Assembly (NCBI RefSeq): GCF_035474595.1
Contig: NZ_DATIND010000046.1
Coordinates: forward strand, 1 to 64,000
DNA length: 64,000 bases
Reading direction: 5' to 3'
Source of the DNA: Longimicrobium sp.
Lineage (GTDB): Bacteria; Gemmatimonadota; Gemmatimonadetes; Longimicrobiales; Longimicrobiaceae
The position numbers and the translations under genes were made by a program. The number at the start of each line of letters is the position of its first letter. The first letter of the stretch is position 1. The notes under the pieces are model-generated. The model searched no databases, was not told where the DNA came from, and saw nothing but the letters and a program-made list of their open reading frames with translations. This document shows positions 25,310 through 34,318 of the stretch, piece by piece.

Positions 25310-28300
25310 CTACGCCTCGCCGTCGGCGGAGCGGGGGAGGGTGAGCGTGAAGGTGGAGCCGCTGCCGACGGTGCTGGCCGCCGCCAGGTCGCCGCCCATC
25401 GCCCGGGCCAGGTCGCGGGAGATGGCGAGGCCCAGCCCCGTCCCCTCGTGGCGGCTGGTCAGGTTGCGCCCGAGCTGCACGAACGGCTCGAAGATGCTCT
25501 CCAGCCGGTCCGGCGGGATTCCCATCCCCGTGTCGGTGACGCGCACGTGCACGGCGTCGGCCGCGGCGTGCGCCTCGAGCGTCACCGAGCCGCCCTGCGA
25601 GGTGAACTTCACCGCGTTGGACAGGACGTTCAGCAGCACCTGGCGCAGCTTCTCGGCGTCGGCGCGGACGCGGAGCCGCGGGTCGGCGCCCAGGTACCGG
25701 TAGACCAGGCCGCGCTCGCGCAGCTGCGGGGCGACGAGGGATTCCACCTCGGCCAGCGCCGCGTCGACGCCCACGTCGGCCAGGTGCAGCTCCACGCGGC
25801 CGGCCTCGATGCGCGCGAAGTTCAGCACGTCGTTGATCAGCCCCAGCAGGTGGCGCTGGCTGCGCTGGATGCGGCCCAGGTCCTCGGCCTGCTCCGGCGT
25901 CACCGGCCCGCGGATCCCCATCGCCATCAGCTCGGCGTACCCGGCGATGGCGTTCAGCGGGGTGCGCAGCTCGTGGCTCATCACCGCCAGGAACTCGGTC
26001 TTGGCGCGGTTGGCACCCTCGGCGTCGGCGCGGGCGTGGCGCTCGGCCTCGTACGCCCGCGCCCGCTCGAACGCCTGCGAGGCCAGCTCGGCCAGGGTGA
26101 GCAGGAAGGTGCGCTGGTCGGCCCCCAGCTCCCGCGCGCGCCGGAAGCCGAAGGAGAGCCCGCCCAGCACGCGGTCGCCCCCCGAGACGGGGACGGCGGC
26201 GTAGGCCTCGTACCGCTCGCGCTCCGCCAGCCCCACCGCCTCGGGATAGCGCCCGCGCACCTCGTCCGGGGTGGAGATGAGGACGGGGCGCCGCGTGAGG
26301 ACGGCGTCGGAGAGCGGGCGGCCGGGAACCACGGGGAAGCGCGCCCAGCGGGCGGCGGCGGCGGGGCCGAAGCCGCGCATGGCCAGCGTCTCCAGCTCCG
26401 TTCCGTCGGCGCTGAGGGTGGCGAACTTGGCGGTGTCGGCGCCCAGCTCGGCGGCGCCGTGGTCGACCACCACGCGCGCCACGTCGGCCGGGGTGGCGGC
26501 CTCGGAAAGGTCGGCGGCCAGGCGCTGCAGGCGGAGCGCGCGGGCGGCGGCGGCCTCGGCGGCGGCGCGGGCGGCGCGCTCGGCCTCGTACAACCGCGAG
26601 CGCTCCAGCGCCTGCCCCGCCTGCCCCGCCAGGGTGCGCAGGAAGGCGCGCTCCTCGCCGCTGAAGCGGTGCGGGCCGCGGAAGCTGAAGCTCAGGCCCG
26701 CCAGCGGGATGTCGCCGCGGTAGATGGGGATGGCGGCGTAGGCCTCGAACCCCGTGGCGCGCAGGGCCTCGGCCACGCCGGGGAAGCGCGCGGCGACCTC
26801 GTCCACCGTCTCCAGCAGCACCGGGGTGCCGGTGAGCACGGCGTCGGAGACGGGGCGCCCCGGCTGCACGGGAAAGTGCTCGTACGCGTGGGCTACGGAC
26901 TCGGGGTAGCCGGTGCTGGCCAGCATGCGGAATCCGGCCGTTCCCGGCTCCAGCAATGCGAGCGATCCCCCGGCGGCGCCCAGCGCCTCGGCGCCGTTCA
27001 CCACGATGACCTCGGCCACCTCGCGCGGGGTGGCGGCCTCGCTGAGCGCGGCCGTCACGCCCTGCAGCCGGCGCGCGGCCGCGGCGCTGCGCTCGGCGGC
27101 GGCGCGCGCGTCGTGCTCGGCCGCGAAGAGTCGGGCGCGCTCCAGCGCCTGCGCCGCCTGCCGCGCGATCGCGGTCACGAACGCCTCGTCCTCGGCCGTG
27201 AACTCGCGCGCGTCGCGGAAGTTGAAGCCAAGGGCGCCCAGCGCGCGCCCCTCCACCTCCAGCGGCGCCACGGCGTAGGCGTGCAGCCCGGAGCGCTGCA
27301 TCAGCTCCGCGGCGATGGGGTAGTGCAGGCGCCACTCGTCCAGCGAGCGGAGGAAGACCACTTCGCGGCGGCGCACGGCCTCGCAGGCGGCCAGCGGGGC
27401 GTTCAGGGGAAAGCGCAGCCAGCCGTTGCGGTCGGCCGTGTCCATGGTGAACCCCTCGATCGCCACCAGCTCCAGCGCGTCGCCCGCCGGGGTGAGCATC
27501 GACAGCCCGCCGGCCGTGGCGCCGAGCGCGGCGATCCCCTGCTCCAGCACGGCGCGCGCGGCCCCGGCGGGGGTGGAGGCCTGCGCCAGCGCGGCGGTGA
27601 TGGACTGGAGGCGCCGGGTGCGCTCGGCGGCGGTCTCGGCGGCGGCGCGGGCGGCCTGCTCGGCGCCGTACAGCCGCGCGTTGTCCAGCGCCGCGCCGGC
27701 GCGGCGGGCCAGCGACCCGGCCATCGCCAGGTCCGCCTCGTCGTAGCGGCGCCCGCTCTCGGTGTGGCAGAGAGTGATGGCGCCCAGCGTCCGCCCGCGG
27801 GCGACCAGGGGGACGATGATGAGCGAGGAGAAGCCGACCTCGCGCAGCAGCGCCAGGTGCTCCGGGTCCCGCGCGGCGGCCACCAGCATGTTGTCGGTGA
27901 TGGCGGGATGGAACGCGGGCTCGCCGGTGCGGAGAACGCGCGGGAGGCCGGCGTCCGCGCTCCAGTGGGGGGGATTGCGCTCGGCGAGCCGCCGCGCCCA
28001 CTCCACCTTCGCGGGGTCCTGGTGCGCGACGACCACGCGGCGGACCACCGGGGGCCACGCGGCCGAGTCGGGGTCGCCCACCAGGTCCACCGCGCACCAG
28101 TCGGCCAGCCCGGGCACGGCGGCGCGGGCGACCGCCTCCAGCGTTTCCTCGGCGTCCAGCGTGGCGGCCAGGAGGCGGCTGGTCTCGGCCAGGAAGGAGG
28201 CGCGGCGCTCGGCGGCCTCGGAGGCGGCGCGGGCGCGCTGCCCGGCCTCGTGCAGCCGCACGCGGTCCAGCGCCTGCGCGCACTGCTGCGCCACCGTGGC

Positions 28301-30109
28301 GAAGAAGGCCAGCTCGGCGTCGCCGGGCGCCTGGCCGATTTCGAAGCTGAGCGCCAGCGTGCCCACCACGCGCTGGTCCACGGCCAGCGGGAGCGCCAGC
28401 CGGGCCGCGGTGCGCTCCATCGCCGGATAGCCCGTCGACGCCTCGTCCACCAGTACCGGCCCGCGGGTGCGCGCCGCCCGGGCCATGGGAACGCCGGAGT
28501 CCAGCGGGACGCGCGCGAAGGGCCGCGTCATCCCCTCGGGGTACCCCGCCGTGGCGATGAGCTCCAGCGCCGCGCCGTCTTCCGTCACCACCGCCACGCC
28601 GCCGGCGTAGGCGCCGAACACCTCCAGCCCGCGCTCCAGCACCACGCGTCCCACGTCGGCCGCCGTCATCGCGCCGGAGAGGGCGGCGGTGAGCGCCTGC
28701 AGCCGGGCCACGCGGCCGGCGGCCTCCTCGGCGGCGTGGCGGGCGTGCTGCTCGGCCTGGTAGAGGCGCGCGTTCTCCAGCGCCAGCGCGGCGCGGTGGG
28801 CCACCTCGCGCAGCGCGCGGTACTCGGCCTCGGTGTGGCGGCGGCCGGTTTGCGTCGCCATGGACACCAGCATCACCCCCACCGTCTCGCCGCGCGCGGC
28901 CAGGGGGGCGATGACGGACGACGCGGGACGCACCGTGGCGGCCAGCCGCAGGCCGGGGTCCACGGCGGCCACGCTGGCGACGTGCTCGGGCGTCACGTGC
29001 ACCCACGCGGGCTCGCCGGTGGCCAGCGCGGCGCCGATGTGCGTGCCGTCGCCGGGGAGCGGATGGAAGGTCGCCATCATCTCGTCCAGCCGCGCTTCCA
29101 TCCCGGTGTCGGCGTGGCGCCAGGCCGCGGCGCGGAAAACGCCGTCCTCGCCCTTCAGCATCACCACGCAGAAGTCGCCGAAGCGGGGGACGAGGAGATC
29201 CACGGTCCGCCGCAGCGTGGCGTCCAGGTCCAGCGAGGCGGAGAGCACCTGCCCGGCCTCGGCCAGCAGGCGCTCCGTCTCCAGCACCTCGTGCTCCAGC
29301 GTGACGTCCTCCACGATCCCGGCGCTGCGCACCACGCGCCCGTCGCCGCCGAACACCGGGAAGAGGCGGTCGCGGACGCGGCGCACGGTGCCGTCGGGGC
29401 GGACGATGCGGTAGTGCAGGTCCAGCGTTCCCGTGCGGGCGCGCGGGATCGCGGCCTCGATGCGCGCGCGGTCGTCGGGGTGCACGCTGGCCAGGAAGGA
29501 GCGCGGGTCGGCGTACAGGCTCTCGGCGCTGCGCCCGAACATCCCGGCGTAGGCGGGCGAGACGTACAGCGTGTTCCCCGCCGCATCGTCCACGTAGAAG
29601 GTCTGGGCGATGTTGTCGACGAGCAGCGACAGCATCTCGCCCTGGTCGCGGAGCGCGTCCTCGGCGCGGCGGCGCTCGGTGGTCTCCTGGACGACGGCGA
29701 GCACGCCGGCGACCCGGCCGCCCACGTGCAGCGGAAAGTAGCCGGCGGTGAAGGTGCGGGGCCGCCCGGCCGGGTATTCGCCGCTCAGCTCCACGTCGGT
29801 CACCGGCGCGCCGCTCTCCAGCACGCCGCGGATCACCGCCTCCAGCCCGGCCGTGCCGCCCGGCACGACCTCGGCCAGCCGGCGGCCGAAGTGCGCGGAG
29901 ACGGGGAGAAGGTTGATCTCCGCCATCCGCGCGTTCACCCGCACGAAGCGCAGCTCGCGGTCGAACAGCGCCACGCCGGCCCCGGCGGTGCGCAGGAGCA
30001 GGTCCAGCAGCGCGTCGGCGTGCTCCGCGGGAAGGTCGGGAAGGCCGGGAACGGCGTCGCGGCCGCGGTCGGACTCGGGCGGGGCGGTGAGAGCCTGCGG
30101 CTCGTCCAT
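25310..30109 (-). CDS. Giant PAS-GAF(6) hybrid-length sensor histidine kinase
   Basis: A 1599-residue cytosolic-looking kinase with no membrane segment. Order: PAS 1 (about 25-150), PAS 2 with PAC (about 160-290; VHPDDRARIE), six GAF-like units of roughly 170-185 residues (about 295-1355), HisKA with MSHELRTPLNAIAGY (His near 1375), and HATPase (VLLNVLSNAVKFTSQGG, DTGMGIPPD, GTGLGLAISR). GAF units 2-6 each begin after an Ala/Arg-rich linker such as ARAAAEAAAARALRLQ, which suggests expansion by tandem duplication. No receiver domain and no adjacent regulator is present, so the partner is unknown. The ATG at 30109 (MDEPQALTAP) lacks a clear Shine-Dalgarno; an in-frame ATG at 30202 would add 31 residues. 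Confidence 0.92.
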   Translation of the reverse strand: MDEPQALTAPPESDRGRDAVPGLPDLPAEHADALLDLLLRTAGAGVALFDRELRFVRVNARMAEINLLPVSAHFGRRLAEVVPGGTAGLEAVIRGVLESGAPVTDVELSGEYPAGRPRTFTAGYFPLHVGGRVAGVLAVVQETTERRRAEDALRDQGEMLSLLVDNIAQTFYVDDAAGNTLYVSPAYAGMFGRSAESLYADPRSFLASVHPDDRARIEAAIPRARTGTLDLHYRIVRPDGTVRRVRDRLFPVFGGDGRVVRSAGIVEDVTLEHEVLETERLLAEAGQVLSASLDLDATLRRTVDLLVPRFGDFCVVMLKGEDGVFRAAAWRHADTGMEARLDEMMATFHPLPGDGTHIGAALATGEPAWVHVTPEHVASVAAVDPGLRLAATVRPASSVIAPLAARGETVGVMLVSMATQTGRRHTEAEYRALREVAHRAALALENARLYQAEQHARHAAEEAAGRVARLQALTAALSGAMTAADVGRVVLERGLEVFGAYAGGVAVVTEDGAALELIATAGYPEGMTRPFARVPLDSGVPMARAARTRGPVLVDEASTGYPAMERTAARLALPLAVDQRVVGTLALSFEIGQAPGDAELAFFATVAQQCAQALDRVRLHEAGQRARAASEAAERRASFLAETSRLLAATLDAEETLEAVARAAVPGLADWCAVDLVGDPDSAAWPPVVRRVVVAHQDPAKVEWARRLAERNPPHWSADAGLPRVLRTGEPAFHPAITDNMLVAAARDPEHLALLREVGFSSLIIVPLVARGRTLGAITLCHTESGRRYDEADLAMAGSLARRAGAALDNARLYGAEQAARAAAETAAERTRRLQSITAALAQASTPAGAARAVLEQGIAALGATAGGLSMLTPAGDALELVAIEGFTMDTADRNGWLRFPLNAPLAACEAVRRREVVFLRSLDEWRLHYPIAAELMQRSGLHAYAVAPLEVEGRALGALGFNFRDAREFTAEDEAFVTAIARQAAQALERARLFAAEHDARAAAERSAAAARRLQGVTAALSEAATPREVAEVIVVNGAEALGAAGGSLALLEPGTAGFRMLASTGYPESVAHAYEHFPVQPGRPVSDAVLTGTPVLLETVDEVAARFPGVAEALRATGFEAYAAIPIYRGDIPLAGLSFSFRGPHRFSGEERAFLRTLAGQAGQALERSRLYEAERAARAAAEAAAARALRLQRLAADLSEAATPADVARVVVDHGAAELGADTAKFATLSADGTELETLAMRGFGPAAAARWARFPVVPGRPLSDAVLTRRPVLISTPDEVRGRYPEAVGLAERERYEAYAAVPVSGGDRVLGGLSFGFRRARELGADQRTFLLTLAELASQAFERARAYEAERHARADAEGANRAKTEFLAVMSHELRTPLNAIAGYAELMAMGIRGPVTPEQAEDLGRIQRSQRHLLGLINDVLNFARIEAGRVELHLADVGVDAALAEVESLVAPQLRERGLVYRYLGADPRLRVRADAEKLRQVLLNVLSNAVKFTSQGGSVTLEAHAAADAVHVRVTDTGMGIPPDRLESIFEPFVQLGRNLTSRHEGTGLGLAISRDLARAMGGDLAAASTVGSGSTFTLTLPRSADGEA

Positions 30110-30207
30110 CGGGAAGGCTGGGAGGAGGGTGCTGGCCGGGCGGTGCGCCGCGCGGCATCTCCAAAATTGGCCGAATGTTTTGCGCCGCGCAACGACGGGC
30201 ATCGCTG

Positions 30208-30287
30208 GATCTCACGCGGAGACGCGGAGACGCGGGGACTGATCGCCGGGTTGAGTTCCCTGCGTCTCCGCGTCTCCGCGTGAGATC
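30208..30287. repeat. Family B palindrome (copy 3)
   Basis: Arms GATCTCACGCGGAGACGCGG and CCGCGTCTCCGCGTGAGATC are perfect complements over most of their length. It lies in the divergent spacer between the giant kinase and the GMC operon, unlike the other copies, which sit at 3' ends. Copies 2 and 3 thus bracket the 4.8-kb kinase gene. Confidence 0.9.
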
Positions 30288-30462
30288 TTTCGTATCGTTC
30301 GAAACGCACGAAAAGTCCTCCCGCGCGTGGCGGCCCGGACGGGTGGTTTTCGCCAGCGCCGCAAAGGGTTAGATTGTCGGCCGATCGTGCAGTCGGCGGC
30401 GCCCCGCGAGGGCGCCGCTTCGCTTGACGGCAGGTTCTCCGACCCGATCCCGGCCTCAGATC

Positions 30463-32058
30463 ATGGTGGTTCCCAGCACGGCGGACGAGTTCGACGCCGT
30501 CGTCGTCGGCAGCGGCTTCGGCGGGTGCATGGCCGCGCTCGAGCTGGTCGACGCCGGGTGGCGCGTGCTGATGCTGGAGCGCGGCGGCTGGGTGGAGCGC
30601 GGCCCGCACAACTGGACCGGCGAGGGCGCCTTCGTCCGCACGCCGTACTACGCCGCCGACACCGCGTTCGACCTCCGCCACGCGTCGCAGGTCTCCTCGC
30701 AGAACCTCTGCACCTGCGTGGGCGGGCCGTCCGTGTTCTACGGGGGCGCCAGCTTCCGCTTCCGCGAGCGCGACTTCGACGCCGCGCCGGAGATCGTGGG
30801 CGGCACCGGCGCCGCGTGGCCGGTGGACTACGCGGCGCTGGAGCCCTTCTACACCCGCGCCGAGCGGCTGCTGGGCGTGGCGGGCGAGGCAGGCGTGGAC
30901 CCGACGGAGCCGCCGCGCAGCGCGCCGTATCCCCAACCGCCGTCGCGGCTCAGCGGTGCGTCACGGCGGATGGCCGAGGCCATGCGGTCGCTGGGGCTGC
31001 ACCCCTTCCGCATCCCCCTGGCGATCAACCACGCGGCCGCCGAGGGTGCGGTGTGCCAGGCGTGCACCACCTGCGACACCTTCGCCTGCGCCGTCTCGGC
31101 CAAGAACGACCTGGCCGTGCGCGTCCTCCCGCACCTGCTGGCGGGGGGGATGGAGATCCGCCCCGGCACCGTCGCCACCCGCGTGCTGGTGGACGGTGAG
31201 CGTGCCACGGGCGTGGAGTGCGTGGACAAGGCGAGCGGGGAGAAGATGGTGTTCCGCGCGGGGACGGTCGTCCTCGCGGCGGGGGCGCTGGCCACGCCGC
31301 ACCTGCTGCTCGCGTCGGGGCTGGAGAAGATGAATCCCGCGGGCGACGCCGTCGGGCGCTACCTGATGCGGCACTGCAACGCGATGACCTTCGGCGTCTT
31401 CCCGCGCCGCCCGAACCCGGAGAACGAGCACCACAAGCAGATGGCGGTGCACGACTTCTACTTCGGGTCGCCCGAGCCGGGCGCGCCCGCCGGGCCGCTG
31501 GGGAACATGCAGCAGATCATGGGTCCGCAGCCGTCGCTCATCGGCCACGTCCTCCCGAAGTGGATGAAGTGGGCGGTGCGGCTGGCCGAGGTCCCCGCCA
31601 GCCGGCTGACGGGAATCCTCTCCATCGCCGAGGACCAGCCGCGCGCAGAGAACCGCGTCCGCCTGGACCCCGAGCGGACCGACGCGTACGGGGTGCCGCG
31701 GATGGTGGTGGAGCACGACTACACCGCGCGCGACCTGGCCGCGCGCCGCTTCATGATCCGCAAGGCGAAGCAGATCCTCCGCCGCGCGGGCGCCCTCTTC
31801 TGCGTGAACTGGGACGTGAGCACCTTCTCGCACGCCGTCGGCACCGTCCGCATGGGCGAAGACGAATCCACCTCGCCGCTCGATTCCGAGTGCCGCTTCC
31901 GCGGGGTCGAGGGGCTGTACGTGACCGACGGGAGCGTCTTCCCCACCTCCGCCGGGGTGAACCCCAGCCTCACCATCGCCGCGAACGCGCTGCGCGTGGG
32001 GCGGCTGATCGCGCGCGGCGCCGGGGTGGCGGCCGCGGCGGCGGGAGGGAACGGCTGA
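30463..32058 (+). CDS. GMC-family FAD-dependent oxidoreductase
   Basis: A 531-residue flavoprotein. The N-terminal dinucleotide fold VVVGSGFGGCMAALELVDAG continues to LERGG and binds FAD; the C-terminal catalytic part has HAVGTVRMG, which contains the active-site His, and YVTDGSVFPTSAGVNPSLTI. A Cys-rich stretch (CQACTTCDTFAC, near residue 200) is unusual for the family and could bind a metal or form disulfides. Such enzymes oxidise alcohols or sugars at a C-OH group. The ATG at 30463 is chosen over a TTG at 30424. Its stop overlaps the next start (TGATG), so the next gene is coupled. The substrate is unknown. Confidence 0.92.
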   Translation: MVVPSTADEFDAVVVGSGFGGCMAALELVDAGWRVLMLERGGWVERGPHNWTGEGAFVRTPYYAADTAFDLRHASQVSSQNLCTCVGGPSVFYGGASFRFRERDFDAAPEIVGGTGAAWPVDYAALEPFYTRAERLLGVAGEAGVDPTEPPRSAPYPQPPSRLSGASRRMAEAMRSLGLHPFRIPLAINHAAAEGAVCQACTTCDTFACAVSAKNDLAVRVLPHLLAGGMEIRPGTVATRVLVDGERATGVECVDKASGEKMVFRAGTVVLAAGALATPHLLLASGLEKMNPAGDAVGRYLMRHCNAMTFGVFPRRPNPENEHHKQMAVHDFYFGSPEPGAPAGPLGNMQQIMGPQPSLIGHVLPKWMKWAVRLAEVPASRLTGILSIAEDQPRAENRVRLDPERTDAYGVPRMVVEHDYTARDLAARRFMIRKAKQILRRAGALFCVNWDVSTFSHAVGTVRMGEDESTSPLDSECRFRGVEGLYVTDGSVFPTSAGVNPSLTIAANALRVGRLIARGAGVAAAAAGGNG

Positions 32059-33047
32059 TGGCGGAAGCGAAGGGGCTGGGGATCGCCTTCCTGGGGTGCG
32101 GCTACGCGGCCACCATCCACGCCAGGCGCCTGAAGTCGTTCCCCGGCGTGCGAATGTACTTCGCCAGCCGCGACCGTGCGAAGGCCGGGGCGTTCGCGCG
32201 GAAGTGGGGCGGCGCGGGCGCGTTCGGGTCGTACGAGGAGGCGATCGGCGATCCCGGGGTCGACGCCGCGCTGGTGCTGACGCCGCCGCATCTCCACCTG
32301 GAGCTGACGCTGGCCGCGCTGGAGGCGGGAAAGCACGCGGTGGTCGAGAAGCCGCCCTTCCTGCGCGCGGCCGACTTCGACACCGTCCGCGCCGCGAAGG
32401 AGCGCGCCGGGCGGCGGGTGATGATCGCCGAGAACTACTTCTACAAGCCGCTGGCCGAGGCGCTGCGCGAGGCCATCGCCTCCGGCGCGCTGGGCGAGGT
32501 GCGCATCGTCACCGTGAACGCGCTGAAGCAGCAGAAGGTGGCGGACTGGCGCGGCGACGTGGCGGTGAGCGGCGGCGGCGCGCTGTACGAGGGCGGCATC
32601 CACTGGGTGAACTTCTTCGCCAACCTGGGGATGGAGGTCGCCGGCGTGCAGGCCTTCCGCCCCGGCGGCGACGACGGCACGCCGGACCGCTCGATGGTGG
32701 TGGGCTTCACCTACGCCAATGGCGCCGTGGGAACGCTCTACTACAGCTGGGAGATGCCGGTGCTGATGAAGGGGCTGCACCTTTCCGCCGTCTACGGCAC
32801 CGAGGGCGTGGCCACCTTCGAGAGCAACGGCATCTTCCTCATGCTCCGCGGCCGCCGGCGGTCGCTGGGCCCCAAGCTGGCCGACGTGGCCGGCTACGCG
32901 GGGATGTGGCGCGACTTCGTCCCCGCGCTGATGGAGAACCGCGAGCCGCGGTTCGATTTCGACAAGGCCCGGCGCGACCTGGTGCTGACCGAGGCCGCCT
33001 ACGCTTCACTCCGGCGGGACCTTTCCGTCCCCCACCTCAACCCATAG
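32058..33047 (+). CDS. Gfo/Idh/MocA-family NAD(P)-dependent dehydrogenase
   Basis: A 329-residue protein with an N-terminal Rossmann fold (GIAFLGCGYAATIHARRLKS), the family's EKP motif in VVEKPPFLRAADF and the C-terminal sheet domain with YEGGIHWVNFF, where the His is the usual catalytic residue. Family members oxidise sugars or cyclitols, or act as sugar-nucleotide dehydrogenases. It starts on the last base of the upstream GMC stop codon and is followed 11 nt later by a membrane protein, so all three form an operon. A joint pathway on a sugar or inositol-like substrate is inference. Confidence 0.9.
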   Translation: MAEAKGLGIAFLGCGYAATIHARRLKSFPGVRMYFASRDRAKAGAFARKWGGAGAFGSYEEAIGDPGVDAALVLTPPHLHLELTLAALEAGKHAVVEKPPFLRAADFDTVRAAKERAGRRVMIAENYFYKPLAEALREAIASGALGEVRIVTVNALKQQKVADWRGDVAVSGGGALYEGGIHWVNFFANLGMEVAGVQAFRPGGDDGTPDRSMVVGFTYANGAVGTLYYSWEMPVLMKGLHLSAVYGTEGVATFESNGIFLMLRGRRRSLGPKLADVAGYAGMWRDFVPALMENREPRFDFDKARRDLVLTEAAYASLRRDLSVPHLNP

Positions 33048-33058
33048 AACCGTTGCCG

Positions 33059-33868
33059 ATGACCATCCTGATCGGGCTGCTGGCGGGCGCCCACACCTCC
33101 AGCTGGGGGATGTACAAGGACGCGCCGCACGAGGGCTTCACCTTTCCCAAGTATTTCCGCAGCATCATCGTGGCCACGCTGGTGGCGCTGGGGATCGAGC
33201 GCTTCACCGGCTTCGGGCCGGACTCGTTCTCGCACGCCGCCGTGTTCTTCGGGATGGTGTACGCGGGCGAGCGGCTGGTGGTGGAGCTGTGGAAGACCTT
33301 CATCCGCGAGGAAGACCAGAGCAAGTACTTCATCCCCATGCAGTTCGGGGTGTTCGGCAAGCCGATCAAAAGCCGCGGCGTGCGCTGGGCCATCCTGGCG
33401 GCGGTGGTCGCGGTGATCGTGCTCACCGTCTGGGGGGTGACGCGGCTGCAGATGGCGTATCCCGACGCGCCGAAGTGGGCGGTGCTGCTGCTGGCCAGCG
33501 CGGGCGGGTGGTTCAGCGCCTTCGGCGGGGCGTGGAAGGACGCGCCGGTGGAGGGGTTCGAGACCTTCAAGTTCTTCCGCAGCCCGTTCATCGCCATGAC
33601 GTGGAGCACGGTGATGAGCTTCTTCACCCACAACTGGGTTTTCATGGGGCTGGCGGGGATCGGGTTCACCGTGGCCACCATCGAGACGTACAAGACCTTC
33701 TTCTTCCCCAACAAGCCGCGCGGCAAGTTCGCCGGCAAGCCGATCCTGTACCCGCAGATCCTGGAGAAGCGGAAGATCGTGGCCGTGCTCTACGCCTGCA
33801 TCTGGCTGGCCGTCGCCACCATGCTGGTCCTGGGCTTCGTCAACCCGCACGACGGCGTCCTGCCGTAA
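33059..33868 (+). CDS. Internally duplicated membrane protein of the GMC/Gfo operon
   Basis: A 269-residue protein with about six membrane helices. Two copies of one motif are visible: SSWGMYKDAPHEGFTFPKYF (residues about 14-33) and FGGAWKDAPVEGFETFKFF (about 156-174), each followed by a phenylalanine- and arginine-containing start of a helix. The shared pattern is W-x(1-2)-KDAP-x-EGF-x(3)-K-x-FRS. Such internal symmetry is typical of transporters built by gene duplication. I do not recognise the family. It begins 11 nt after the dehydrogenase and closes the operon; a terminator follows. Transport of the substrate used by the two oxidoreductases is possible but unproven. Confidence 0.75.
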   Translation: MTILIGLLAGAHTSSWGMYKDAPHEGFTFPKYFRSIIVATLVALGIERFTGFGPDSFSHAAVFFGMVYAGERLVVELWKTFIREEDQSKYFIPMQFGVFGKPIKSRGVRWAILAAVVAVIVLTVWGVTRLQMAYPDAPKWAVLLLASAGGWFSAFGGAWKDAPVEGFETFKFFRSPFIAMTWSTVMSFFTHNWVFMGLAGIGFTVATIETYKTFFFPNKPRGKFAGKPILYPQILEKRKIVAVLYACIWLAVATMLVLGFVNPHDGVLP

Positions 33869-33892
33869 CCCGCATCCGCGGCACGAAAAGAC

Positions 33893-33938
33893 GAAGGGGC
33901 GGGCACGCGATCGTGCCTGCCCCCTTCGCTTTCTTTCC
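33893..33938 (+). terminator. Intrinsic terminator of the GMC/Gfo operon
   Basis: GAAGGGGCGGGCACG faces CGTGCCTGCCCCCTTC with one bulged base and loop CGAT, then GCTTTCTTTCC supplies a pyrimidine-rich tail. It starts 24 nt after the operon's last stop. Confidence 0.75.
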
Positions 33939-33959
33939 AAATCACGTGCTGCGGCGCCG

Positions 33960-34193
33960 ATAGATCCTTCGGCCTGCAACCTCCCGTCTAGACGCTGGTT
34001 ATGGTGTGGTCGGCCTGAATAGAAAGTTCGCGGCCTTGCCCCTCACCGGCGACTAAAGTCGCAGCAACAACTACGGGAAGCCTCGCAAACTGCGCGAGGC
34101 TGCTCAGCTCGGAAGCCAGTTCCGGCTGCGGAGGGCGCCTCCCTTTCATCCTCCTTGGACGCGGGCAGCGCGGGGACGACTCAGGATGACGTC
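33960..34193. repeat. Interrupted family A element with a family C-like insert
   Basis: 33960-34016 carries ATAGATCCTTCGGCCTGC and TGGTCGGCCT, the left part of an inverted family A element. The missing right end TCAGGATGACGTC appears at 34181-34193. The roughly 164 nt between them include CGCGGCC, GCGACTAAAGTCGC and GCAGCAACAACTAC, similar to family C, plus the hairpins CCTCGCAAACTGCGCGAGG and GGAGGGCGCCTCC. No gene is present in 33939-34318. The nested-insertion reading is inference from where the element breaks. Confidence 0.6.
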
Positions 34194-34240
34194 GGCTCGA
34201 TGCGGCGAGGATGCACGAACTGAATTCCCGGATTCGGTAC

Positions 34241-34291
34241 CACGCGGAGACGCGGAGGATGCGAAGGAGGACCCCTCCGCGTCTCCGCGTG
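34241..34291. repeat. Family B palindrome (copy 4, short)
   Basis: CACGCGGAGACGCGGAGG and CCTCCGCGTCTCCGCGTG are exact complements with a 15-nt loop. It lies 28 nt beyond the 3' end of the minus-strand regulator gene at 34319, again a terminator-like position. Confidence 0.9.
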
Positions 34292-34318
34292 AGATCCCGC
34301 GATGCCGGGGAAACGCAC

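Noticed and set aside
25310-30109. Hybrid kinase with C-terminal receiver
   Set aside because: The sequence ends shortly after the ATPase G boxes; no receiver Asp motif is present.
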